From: Pedobacter sp. MC2016-14
GTDB taxonomy: Bacteria; Bacteroidota; Bacteroidia; Sphingobacteriales; Sphingobacteriaceae
Assembly (NCBI RefSeq): GCF_020991475.1
Contig: NZ_JAJMPA010000001.1
Coordinates: forward strand, 2,914,001-2,978,000
DNA: 64,000 nt
Reading direction: 5' to 3'
The translations under genes were made by a program, and so were the position numbers. Positions 1 to 8,809 of the stretch are shown here, in pieces; the first letter of the stretch is position 1; the number at the start of each line of letters is the position of its first letter. The notes beneath the pieces were generated by a model. The model had not been told where the DNA came from, did not search any database, and worked only from the letters and a program-made list of their open reading frames with translations.

Positions 1-1
1 A

Positions 2-865
2 AACAACTTTATGATTGGCGCGTACTTTTCAAAGCCAGACTGGCATTCGGAAGATTACTGGTGGTCTTACTTTCCGCCTAAGGACAGGACGGAGTCGTAT
101 GACCGCAAAAAGTATCCCGACCGCTGGAAGCGTTTTACCGATTTTACCTTTAACCAGGTGCAAGAGCTGATGACGGGTTACGGGAAGGTAGACCTGTTGT
201 GGTTTGACGGCGACTGGGCGAAAATGGACATGACTCCAATTGTAACCATGGCACGGAAAGAGCAACCGGGCATTATTGTGGTAGACAGGCATGGCAAGCC
301 GGAGTACGTAAATTACACCACTCCTGAACAAAAGGTGCCGGCGAAGTTTATGCCACACCCTTGGGAAACCTGTATCACCATGGGCAAGCACTGGTCCTTT
401 CAACAGGATGACCAGTTTAAGCCTGTAAAAACACTTGTGCAGTTGCTGGTAGACGTGGTCGCCAAAAATGGTAACCTGCTGCTAAACATTGGTCCGGGCC
501 CTGACGGGCAGTGGCACAAAGTTGCTACAGAACGGCTGGCCGAAATAGGTAAGTGGATGAGGGTAAACGGGGAATCGATTTATGGCACTAAACCTTTTGC
601 CCCTTATAGAGAAGCACAATGGGCATTTACTAAAAATGCAAGTTCCCGTTATCTTTCTTATTTGCCGGCAGACAATGAAAAGGATTTGCCTGCAAAACTA
701 CTGGTACCCCTAAAAGACTCGAGTTCTAAAACAACGGTTAAGTTATTGGGAACTGAAAAGAAGTTGGTGTGGACAAAAACCGAAAATGGTATTGAGGTAA
801 GTATTCCTCCGGCCATCGTTAAACAGCTTTCCAATCAGCCAGTATGGGTATTTAAAGTAATTTAA
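2..865 (+). CDS. Alpha-L-fucosidase (GH29), 5' end outside the window
   Basis: The reading frame is open to the left edge, so the N-terminus and signal peptide are missing; the first ATG at 11 is internal. The visible part is the second half of the GH29 barrel plus a beta-sandwich tail. LLWFDGDW (about residue 63) carries the Asp that is the family's nucleophile, and LLLNIGPGPDGQ followed by a KWMRVNGESIYGT block is the classic end of the GH29 catalytic domain. The enzyme would release terminal alpha-L-fucose in the periplasm. It is one base upstream of the GH2-like gene, so both are in one operon. The family is secure; the linkage and glycan are unknown. Confidence 0.93.
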   Translation, partial: NNFMIGAYFSKPDWHSEDYWWSYFPPKDRTESYDRKKYPDRWKRFTDFTFNQVQELMTGYGKVDLLWFDGDWAKMDMTPIVTMARKEQPGIIVVDRHGKPEYVNYTTPEQKVPAKFMPHPWETCITMGKHWSFQQDDQFKPVKTLVQLLVDVVAKNGNLLLNIGPGPDGQWHKVATERLAEIGKWMRVNGESIYGTKPFAPYREAQWAFTKNASSRYLSYLPADNEKDLPAKLLVPLKDSSSKTTVKLLGTEKKLVWTKTENGIEVSIPPAIVKQLSNQPVWVFKVI

Positions 866-866
866 T

Positions 867-3800
867 ATGTCTTTAAAAAAACTAATCCTGTGGCTGCTGT
901 TGGGCGTTGCATTGCCCGGGGCCGCCCAGGATTCGCTGAGTTTAAGTGTGAAAAGCTGGCAGAAAAAAACAGCCAGTGGAGGGATCCCGACAGATACGGC
1001 AAATAGTTTGTGGTATCAGCAAACGGTGCTGATACCACAAACATGGCAGAATAAAAGAGTTATTCTTAATTTTAGGCGTATTGAAGGCGACGCCATTATT
1101 TATGTTAATGAAGTGAGGGTTGCGGAATTACTGCGTCCAGGGGGAGAAGTAGACCTTAGCAGCCATATTAATTTTGGTGTTAAGAATAGCCTAAAAATAG
1201 TTGTGACAAGAGATTATTCCGGTATCTCGCGTGATTTTAAATCAGACGTATTGCGGTATTTATCACGGCAGGCACTAGGAAATACAATTCCGCAGCAAAA
1301 ATGGGGATTGGGGATAACAGCTTCGGCAATCCTCATGGCCAGAAATCCTCAGGCCGTTACTGATGTGTTTTGCATCTCTTCTTTTAGGAAAAAGACATTG
1401 ACCCTGCAGGTGGAAATTGACGCGCTAAAGCCTTTAACTGGTAGCAGGCTTGAAGCCATAATCTACGACAAGGATGGTAAAGAGGCATTAAAGCTTACAA
1501 GCAGCGAATTGGAAATGGTTAAGGGAAAGGCTGTTTATAGCTTTACCGCAGACTGGAAAAATCCGGTATACTGGGAACTGGAGAAACCTTACCTGTATAA
1601 GGCAAGTGTTGTGCTGTTGTCCAAGAGCAAAAAACTGGATAGCCATCCACCAGTTACTTTTGGATTCAGGGAATTATGGACGCAGGGGAAAGATCTTTAT
1701 ATGAATGGGCACCCTTCGAGGTGGCGTCTCACGGATATATACGGAACGGGTAAAAATGGCTTAGGCTTGTACAAGCTGATGGGGTATAATGTAGCGCAGA
1801 TCCAGCCTCATTCTAATTTATGGTGGCGTGCCCAGGCCGAGACACCCTTGCTAGATGAAGAGCTGCTGGACGAGATGGACCGCATAGGAATGGGTTGTAC
1901 TGTGCCTGCACCAAGTATCAATTCTTTGCGCACCGCGCTTGTCTCTAACCCTAAAGTGCTGGAGGCCTATCGCAAAGAAATGGAGTACTATATGCGCTGG
2001 TACCGTAACCATCCTTCCATTATGGCTTGGGTAGTTGGCATGAACAGCTACAATCCAAAATCCAATATTGCAGCAAATACCATGGGTAAACGCGATACGG
2101 TGCTAATTGGGCAGGCTAAAGTCATCAGTTTGGCCTGCGCTGTAGTGAAGGATTTAGATCCCACGCGATTGGCTTATTCGCATGCCGATGGCAGTATAGG
2201 AGACCTTTCATCGGCAAATGTTTACCTGAATTTCATCCCTTTACAGGAGCGGGAGGAGTGGCCCAGTGAATGGGCTTCACATGGTAACATGCCTTTCTCT
2301 GCAGTTGAATTTGGCCCGCCTTACTGGAATAATTTCTGGAAAGGCAACCAGTTCCTGCTTACAGAATACCTGGCCATGTACCAGGGCGAAGCAGCATATT
2401 ATACTGAAGGAATTAAAGGTTTAGATAGTACCATATCAAGAAGCTTAAACCCTGTTAGTGCCACCTGGGAACAAATGGATTTTACCCAGTATCCCAAATT
2501 TTGGGATTTCCAGCGCCTGTTTGCCAAAAATACCAACAGGTCATGGCGAAGCTGGGGGGTAAACGGGGGTTGGATGAACTGGCTCCTGGAAGGATACGGA
2601 ACACCTCCCGACAACAAGAGTCCAAGATACAGTAACCGTTACAAGTATTTGAAAGACCCGGTTTTGACCAAGCCTGTTTGGGTAAATGAGCGGTTTGAAA
2701 TTTTTAAACAGGCAAACCAGCCTTTACTTGTTTACATCGGTGGATTTCCGATACATACGGATAAAACGCATCAGTATTATAGCGGCGAAACGATCAATAA
2801 ACAGATTTCAATAGTTTGGGATGGAGTGGAGCAGCTGGTATTGGATGCAGAATGGCAATTCCTGTCGGGTGAAAAAGTGCTCCTAAATGGGGCTGAAAAA
2901 ATTAAGCTTAAAGCAGGTGAAATAAGACAAGTGCCTTTTCAGATGAAAGCACCGATTGTTTCCGCTAAAACAACTTGTCACTTGGTTTTAAAAGTTAAAC
3001 AACCTGGAGAACCAGACTTGCTGGATACACTACAGCTCACCCTGTTTCCAGCCATTGAAAAGCCAGGTGAACTAAAAGGACTTGCATTATATGACCCCTT
3101 AGGGAAATCAAAAACTATACTCGATGGGATGGGATTGAAGTTGCCAGTCTGGGCCAAAAATATGGGGTTAACGGGAATAAAGACTTTGATTATTGGAGAG
3201 CAGTCCTTACAAGCTGGTGAGGATCTGCCATACTCATCGGCCGATATTGCTGCAGGTTTGAAAGTGATCATATTGGCCCAGCAGCCCGATGTTTGGCAGG
3301 GCATGGGATTTGAAACGGCAGAAAACATGTCGCGCTATGTTTTTATTCGGGACAGTTTAAGCAAAGTGCTGAAAGGATTAGGCAATGCCGATCTGTGTAA
3401 CTGGCGCGGAACGCCACTTTTGCTTCCTGAAGGTAAATTGGCGATGGAATATGACCAGGAGCATGCACCTAAGTGGACCAACACCAATGCTGTAGCCTCT
3501 TCAGTTTTAAAAATCCCGGATGTCGTTGGTTTCAGGCCAATTTTGCAAGCAGAATTTGACCTTGCTTACAGCCCTTTGATGGAATTCAGGCATGGCAAAG
3601 GAGCCATTACGTTTTGCTCAATAGATCTTGAGGGACGGCAGCACGAACCGGCAGCAGTATTGCTAATCAGAAATTTAATCACAAATGCTTCAATGGCACT
3701 TCCTGCGCAAAGGCGGGTTGTGTATAGTGGTGATACTTTGGGCCTTATACAGCTTAAAAAGTTAGGCATTTCTCCGCTTAGCAGCAAAACGCTGCAAAGC

Positions 3801-4898
3801 GGGGACCTCCTGGTGCTGGGAAATGGGAACGTAGATTTTTCAGTTTCCCAGCTTAACCATTTTGTAAATAATGGAGGTCTGGTCCTACATTTTCCGCAAA
3901 CAGCTGCGCAATTGTTAGAACAGGGTTTTAAGGCCAATCCTAAGCGGGTTTTAAAAGTCAGCCAACCGCCTGCCAATGGTATTTTACGTGGGCTAAGCGC
4001 TAACTTGTGGCGCTGGCGCGATGCATTAGATGTTATTGCTTTCGCAACGACGGATCAGCCTGCTGGGGTTAAGGTATCTGCTGATGGCCTGATTGCAGAA
4101 CAGGCAATAGGTAAAGGGGTTAAATATTATCTTCAGGTAGGACCTGAATTGTTATCTTCAAAATATACAGAGGACCCTAAAAAGCGTGAGGCGTTGCAAC
4201 TTAGCGTAACCCGCTTACAGCAGCTACAGGCAGGCTTGCTAAATAATTTGCAGGCTATACCAGATCCGGTAATTGCAGGCAGGCTTGAAAAAATTAACCC
4301 CAGGCCAACCTTTCAAACACTGGGCAGCTGGAGAGTGCTGGGACCTTACCTGGTACCTGGGTTAAATGGGGAGAAGTTACCCGGTCTTCAACTACCGGGA
4401 CAGCAAGATGCAATTGAAGGCGGGCAAAATCCAAATCTTACCTATAAGCGAACTGATGGGGTAACGCTGGACTGGAGAACAACAGTACAGGCAGATCAAA
4501 CTGGGTTTGTAAACCTGGGTAAAGCATTTTCTGGAATTGATGAAAATGCGGTAGCATTTGTTACCCGGTCTATCACCACTAAAAGCGCGCAAAACGCGAT
4601 ACTGAGATTTGGTGTTGATTACTGGATGGAAGGCTGGTTAAATGGTAGACCTATCGTTCAGATTATCAAAACTCACCATAAAAGGGCGAGTGAGGTATCG
4701 CTCCGTGTTCCGCTTAAAGCCGGAGAAAATATACTTACGCTGAAAATTGGTTCTGGAAAGGGCGGGTTTGGTTTCTGGGCAGACATCAGTTATGAGGAAA
4801 ATGCAGCTGCTGCTGCTGCTGTTTCGGAAACGGCCACTGTTGATTTTTATCGTCCATTATATAAAAATTTTGATCCCTATCAGTTTACATACTGGTAG
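867..4898 (+). CDS. Large secreted GH2-like glycoside hydrolase with altered acid/base site
   Basis: A 1343-residue protein with a signal peptide (about 1-20, ending PGAAQ). A jelly-roll sugar-binding domain (about 48-130) and an Ig-like domain (about 170-268) lead through GFREL into a GH2-type barrel. YRNHPSIMAW at 379-388 is the GH2 landmark, but the normal W-S-L-G-N-E reads W-V-V-G-M-N (388-393), so the expected acid/base Glu is Asn393. VEFGPPYW (Glu481) is the likely nucleophile. A long region from about 720 to 1080 resembles the glutamine-amidotransferase-like domains of some beta-galactosidases, and a beta-sandwich ends the protein, with six alanines encoded mainly by five GCT repeats (4806-4820). 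Family by architecture; activity unknown. Confidence 0.75.
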   Translation: MSLKKLILWLLLGVALPGAAQDSLSLSVKSWQKKTASGGIPTDTANSLWYQQTVLIPQTWQNKRVILNFRRIEGDAIIYVNEVRVAELLRPGGEVDLSSHINFGVKNSLKIVVTRDYSGISRDFKSDVLRYLSRQALGNTIPQQKWGLGITASAILMARNPQAVTDVFCISSFRKKTLTLQVEIDALKPLTGSRLEAIIYDKDGKEALKLTSSELEMVKGKAVYSFTADWKNPVYWELEKPYLYKASVVLLSKSKKLDSHPPVTFGFRELWTQGKDLYMNGHPSRWRLTDIYGTGKNGLGLYKLMGYNVAQIQPHSNLWWRAQAETPLLDEELLDEMDRIGMGCTVPAPSINSLRTALVSNPKVLEAYRKEMEYYMRWYRNHPSIMAWVVGMNSYNPKSNIAANTMGKRDTVLIGQAKVISLACAVVKDLDPTRLAYSHADGSIGDLSSANVYLNFIPLQEREEWPSEWASHGNMPFSAVEFGPPYWNNFWKGNQFLLTEYLAMYQGEAAYYTEGIKGLDSTISRSLNPVSATWEQMDFTQYPKFWDFQRLFAKNTNRSWRSWGVNGGWMNWLLEGYGTPPDNKSPRYSNRYKYLKDPVLTKPVWVNERFEIFKQANQPLLVYIGGFPIHTDKTHQYYSGETINKQISIVWDGVEQLVLDAEWQFLSGEKVLLNGAEKIKLKAGEIRQVPFQMKAPIVSAKTTCHLVLKVKQPGEPDLLDTLQLTLFPAIEKPGELKGLALYDPLGKSKTILDGMGLKLPVWAKNMGLTGIKTLIIGEQSLQAGEDLPYSSADIAAGLKVIILAQQPDVWQGMGFETAENMSRYVFIRDSLSKVLKGLGNADLCNWRGTPLLLPEGKLAMEYDQEHAPKWTNTNAVASSVLKIPDVVGFRPILQAEFDLAYSPLMEFRHGKGAITFCSIDLEGRQHEPAAVLLIRNLITNASMALPAQRRVVYSGDTLGLIQLKKLGISPLSSKTLQSGDLLVLGNGNVDFSVSQLNHFVNNGGLVLHFPQTAAQLLEQGFKANPKRVLKVSQPPANGILRGLSANLWRWRDALDVIAFATTDQPAGVKVSADGLIAEQAIGKGVKYYLQVGPELLSSKYTEDPKKREALQLSVTRLQQLQAGLLNNLQAIPDPVIAGRLEKINPRPTFQTLGSWRVLGPYLVPGLNGEKLPGLQLPGQQDAIEGGQNPNLTYKRTDGVTLDWRTTVQADQTGFVNLGKAFSGIDENAVAFVTRSITTKSAQNAILRFGVDYWMEGWLNGRPIVQIIKTHHKRASEVSLRVPLKAGENILTLKIGSGKGGFGFWADISYEENAAAAAAVSETATVDFYRPLYKNFDPYQFTYW

Positions 4899-4937
4899 TA
4901 AATACTAATAATAAACAATAACGCTAAACAAGCTAAA

Positions 4938-6209
4938 ATGAACTTTACTCTAAATCTGCGAAAATTAGTATCACTATTAGCTGTCTGTATGTGTGCCTTT
5001 GCTGTAAAAGCACAAACAGATCAGCTGGATAACTTGAAGGAATTTGATCAGCGCAACGGTCTCCCTAATTTTTTTTCAAAACTGAAAGCCGGTAAACAAG
5101 TTACCGTTGCTTATTTTGGTGGAAGCATTACGGCCGCCAAAGACGGATGGCGGGACCAGTCTGTGAGCTGGCTGCAAAGTCAGTATCCAAAAGCTATGGT
5201 TAAGCAGATTAATGCAGCTGTAGGCGGAACAGGATCTGATCTTGGTGTATTTAGGTTAAAAAATGATGTTTTAACCTATAGGCCAGACCTGGTATTTGTT
5301 GAGTTTGCTGTAAATGATGGGAGTTTGGATCCAGCAAGGATTCATGAAACGATGGAAGGGATTGTGCGGCAAATCTGGCGTGCAGATCCACTTACAGATA
5401 TTTGTTTTGTATATACCTTGTCTGGCAACATGGTGCCTAAAATCACCGAAGGTAAATTATGGCCGTCTATGCTGGCTATGGAACATATCGCTAATCATTA
5501 CGATATTCCTTCTGTGAAATTTGCACCTGAGGTGGTTCAGCAAATTAAAACAGGTAAGGTTATTTTCCAGGGTAAACCTGAAGAAAATACAGATAAGATT
5601 GTTTTTACTACGGATAATGTTCATCCACTGCCAAAAACGGGGCAGCGGATTTATGCGGAAATACTGGTAAAAAACCTTCGCGTAATGGCAGATCATGCCC
5701 GTACTGTTGCGCATAAGCTTGGCAAACCTTATACAAGAGAAAACTGGGAGGATGCGGAAATGATTTCGCTTAGGGACATCGTTAAAGCAGGAAGCTGGCA
5801 GGAATTGACCCAACAGGATAGTGTGGCAAGAATGCTCCGCAACCGGTTCCCGGTGTTATATAAATCTGTGGTTCCAGGAGCATCTTTAAAGCTTAAGTTT
5901 AATGGGCGCCTGGCAGGGATTTATGATGTTGTTGGACCGGGCTGCGGACAATATGTAGTTACTGTTGATGGTGCCGGAAAACAATCCTATCCACGGTTTG
6001 ACAAATATTCCTCAACCTACCGCAGTTTTTACTTTACACTTCCCTTAATGAACCCGGGATTGCATGAGGTGGAGTGGAAAGTTTCGGATCAGGCCCCCGA
6101 CAAAACTGCTGTTATGCAGCAAGTGGCCAATCAGGGTAATCTGAGGAAATTTGAAGAAAATGCATGTTATGCAGGCTGGGTACTTTTACTCGGAACACAG
6201 ATCAAGTAA
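4938..6209 (+). CDS. Secreted SGNH/GDSL hydrolase (probable carbohydrate esterase)
   Basis: 423 residues with a signal peptide (cut after about AVKAQ, residue 26). All four SGNH blocks are visible: YFGGSITAA (Ser63 nucleophile), VGGTGSDLG (Gly), VEFAVNDG (Asn) and DNVHP (Asp and His). A C-terminal beta-rich region of about 130 residues follows the catalytic domain. SGNH proteins in polysaccharide loci usually remove acetyl or other acyl groups from glycans in the periplasm. The gene lies 39 bp after the GH2-like gene and 8 bp before the next start, so it is in the operon. The fold and catalytic residues are seen; the ester substrate is inferred from context. Confidence 0.85.
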   Translation: MNFTLNLRKLVSLLAVCMCAFAVKAQTDQLDNLKEFDQRNGLPNFFSKLKAGKQVTVAYFGGSITAAKDGWRDQSVSWLQSQYPKAMVKQINAAVGGTGSDLGVFRLKNDVLTYRPDLVFVEFAVNDGSLDPARIHETMEGIVRQIWRADPLTDICFVYTLSGNMVPKITEGKLWPSMLAMEHIANHYDIPSVKFAPEVVQQIKTGKVIFQGKPEENTDKIVFTTDNVHPLPKTGQRIYAEILVKNLRVMADHARTVAHKLGKPYTRENWEDAEMISLRDIVKAGSWQELTQQDSVARMLRNRFPVLYKSVVPGASLKLKFNGRLAGIYDVVGPGCGQYVVTVDGAGKQSYPRFDKYSSTYRSFYFTLPLMNPGLHEVEWKVSDQAPDKTAVMQQVANQGNLRKFEENACYAGWVLLLGTQIK

Positions 6210-6217
6210 TAATTGAA

Positions 6218-8752
6218 ATGATTAAACTTAAGTTAACTGCCGCATGGCTAGTGTTTTTATGTCTTAGCACTGCGATATGTGTTGCGGGAGGAGCGGATAA
6301 TAAACGGGATACGACATTTAATATTTTTAAGTATATAACGGCAGAGAAAACCTTTACTGATTTTCATGGTTATCGTTGCGCGTCTTTTAAATTGGAAGGA
6401 AGAAATTGCAGGATCGTAGCGCCTAAGTGGTCCTCCCCAGGCAGGCCATACATTTGGCGTGCAAGATTTTGGAATACCGCTCCCGAAGCAGAAATTAGGC
6501 TCCTGGCTTTAGGTTACCATGTAGTATACTGTGATGTATCCGAATTGTACGGGAATTCAGCGGCGGTCGGCATCTGGAACAATTTCTATCAATTCCTCCT
6601 CCGTTCCGGACTTTCACATAAGGCAGTGCTGGAAGGAATGAGTAGGGGTGGAGTTTATGTATACAATTGGGCTGCAGAAAACCCAGAAAAGGTAGCCTGT
6701 GTCTATGCAGATAACCCGGTTGTAGATTTGAAAAGCTGGCCTGGTGGCAAAGGCAAAGGACCCGGCAGTAAGAATGATTGGTCTATTGTAAAGAAAGACT
6801 TCAATCTGAGTACCCGTGAGGAGGAGGAGAGATTTTCAGAAAGTCCGATTGATAAGGTTAGGCAAATTGTGGCCGGCGGATACCCGATGCTGCATGTTTT
6901 AGCAATGGAAGACGAAGTTGTGCCTATCGGTGAAAATACCCTGCCTTTCGCAGAAAAGATCAAAGCCCTGGGCGGGAACCTAAAAATTATCGAAAAACCA
7001 GGGTTCAAGCACCATCCGCACGGCATTGCCGACCCTACACAAGTGGTGGACTTTATTGTTAAAGCGGTCGATCGTGCTACGGCGACGGTGAAGTCGGCTT
7101 ATGTGTTAGATATGGTACACAATAACCCGGGCGAAAAATTAACCAAAAGCGATTTTAATGACCCAAAACTACTCAAACAGCATGGCTATGGAGGCATGGT
7201 AATCAATGACTTTACTTTTGCACATGCAGCCATCACTTACGATAGTTTTGATAAACGTATTTTTCCAAAAGGGTCGGCCGCCCGTGCGTGGGTGATGGAA
7301 GCAGCAGCCAAAGTTCGGGCAAATATTAAACGTGCGCATTCCGCCGGTATCAAGGTTTACTATTTTACTGATATTATTGTTTTGCCGAAAAAATTGGTTG
7401 ACCTGTACCGTGATGAAATTTGCGATTCAAACGGAAAAATCTCTTTTGAGCGGCCCAAAACAATTGCCATCCACAAAGCGATGCTCAATGAAGTATTTGA
7501 TGCTTTTCCTGATTTGGACGGACTCGTGATTAGGACGGGCGAAACCTACCTCAATAATGTGCCTTATCATACTGGAAATAATCCCATTACTAATGCTGAG
7601 GAAAGCCATGTCAAGCTATTGAATCTTCTGCACGATGAAGTTTGTGTAAAAAGGAATAAAGAAGTGATCTATCGCACCTGGTCTTTCGGAGACATGCATG
7701 AAAGCGCTGAGTACTATCTAAAAGTAATGAACAGGATCATTCCTCACCCGAATTTGGTTATTTCTATTAAACATACCAAAGGTGATTACCATCGCACTTT
7801 TGATTTTAACCCAACATTAGGTATCGGAGCACATAGGCAAATTGTTGAGGTACAATGCCAGCGTGAATATGAAGGTAAGGGGGCTTATCCAAATTATGTG
7901 ATGAACGGTGTTATTGAAGGCTTCGAAGAGTACGGTCTTAATCGTCCTCAAAAAGGTTATAATGCTTTAAACGGCATAAAAAATACGCCGCAATTTGCAG
8001 GTATATGGTCATGGTCCAGAGGGGGTGGTTGGGTAGGCCCTTATATTAGTAATGAATTTTGGTGTAGACTAAATGCTTATGTGATCAGTTACTGGGCGCA
8101 ACATACAAACTTTACAGAGGAAGAAGTTTTTAATATCTATATGGATCAGCAGGGAATTAAAGGGAAGAGCCGTATAGCATTCAGGCAATTGTGCCTGCTT
8201 TCCGCACGTGCAGTATTGAGAGGGCACGATAGTGTTTTGCCTGCTTTTGATGCGCAATTGGTTTGGTGGATGCGTGATGAATTTCTTGGTGGCACCGATT
8301 CTGATCCACTAGATGCACAATTTAAGAAATTGTACGAGGCTAATCAGCTGGATGCATCAGTGGAAGAGAAATTTGAAGCGGTTAGGTTGTGGGAACAAAT
8401 TGTTGATTTAAGTAAACAGATCAATGTTAAAAATGCTGCGGATACACGCTATATCAATGTGTCTTCCAGATATGGTCTATTACTACACCAGATTATTGCA
8501 CAAGGTTGGAGGATTATGGCCCTTGGGTACAAAGGCGACCTGAATGGTAAATACGATAAAGTGTCGATTAGAACAGCTATTGCGTCCTACGATTCGGCAT
8601 GGCAGGCCTATAAAAAACTTAAAGAAGAGGAGGCATCCTGCGCCACTTTGTATAAACCGTATGTTTTTGTGTATCAGGCACCAAGTTATCATGGCGACAA
8701 AGGATTGGGGAGTGTGGTAGAGAAGTACCGTAAAATAACTGCCAATCAGTAG
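6218..8752 (+). CDS. Secreted alpha/beta-hydrolase fused to an unassigned barrel-like domain
   Basis: The frame extends back to 6164, but the ATG at 6218 starts a signal peptide (MIKLKLTAAWLVFL...) and avoids overlap with the SGNH gene; the product is 844 residues. Residues about 50-285 form an alpha/beta-hydrolase: GMSRGG (Ser142), AMEDEVVP (Asp232) and KHHPHG (His265/266/268) make a plausible triad. Residues about 295-844 form a second domain starting YVLDMVHNNPGEKL, with beta-strand/helix alternation (VYYFTDIIV, GLVIRTGETY, IYRTWSFGDM, AGIWSWSRGGGW) and a helical tail. This suggests a TIM-barrel glycoside hydrolase, loosely like alpha-glucuronidases, but I cannot assign a family. It closes the operon, so an ester-plus-glycoside bifunctional enzyme is likely. 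Confidence 0.7.
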   Translation: MIKLKLTAAWLVFLCLSTAICVAGGADNKRDTTFNIFKYITAEKTFTDFHGYRCASFKLEGRNCRIVAPKWSSPGRPYIWRARFWNTAPEAEIRLLALGYHVVYCDVSELYGNSAAVGIWNNFYQFLLRSGLSHKAVLEGMSRGGVYVYNWAAENPEKVACVYADNPVVDLKSWPGGKGKGPGSKNDWSIVKKDFNLSTREEEERFSESPIDKVRQIVAGGYPMLHVLAMEDEVVPIGENTLPFAEKIKALGGNLKIIEKPGFKHHPHGIADPTQVVDFIVKAVDRATATVKSAYVLDMVHNNPGEKLTKSDFNDPKLLKQHGYGGMVINDFTFAHAAITYDSFDKRIFPKGSAARAWVMEAAAKVRANIKRAHSAGIKVYYFTDIIVLPKKLVDLYRDEICDSNGKISFERPKTIAIHKAMLNEVFDAFPDLDGLVIRTGETYLNNVPYHTGNNPITNAEESHVKLLNLLHDEVCVKRNKEVIYRTWSFGDMHESAEYYLKVMNRIIPHPNLVISIKHTKGDYHRTFDFNPTLGIGAHRQIVEVQCQREYEGKGAYPNYVMNGVIEGFEEYGLNRPQKGYNALNGIKNTPQFAGIWSWSRGGGWVGPYISNEFWCRLNAYVISYWAQHTNFTEEEVFNIYMDQQGIKGKSRIAFRQLCLLSARAVLRGHDSVLPAFDAQLVWWMRDEFLGGTDSDPLDAQFKKLYEANQLDASVEEKFEAVRLWEQIVDLSKQINVKNAADTRYINVSSRYGLLLHQIIAQGWRIMALGYKGDLNGKYDKVSIRTAIASYDSAWQAYKKLKEEEASCATLYKPYVFVYQAPSYHGDKGLGSVVEKYRKITANQ

Positions 8753-8809
8753 CCTTTAGAATAAATTATAATTTAGTTTTTATAATAATGTACTAAAACT
8801 TGCTCCTTT

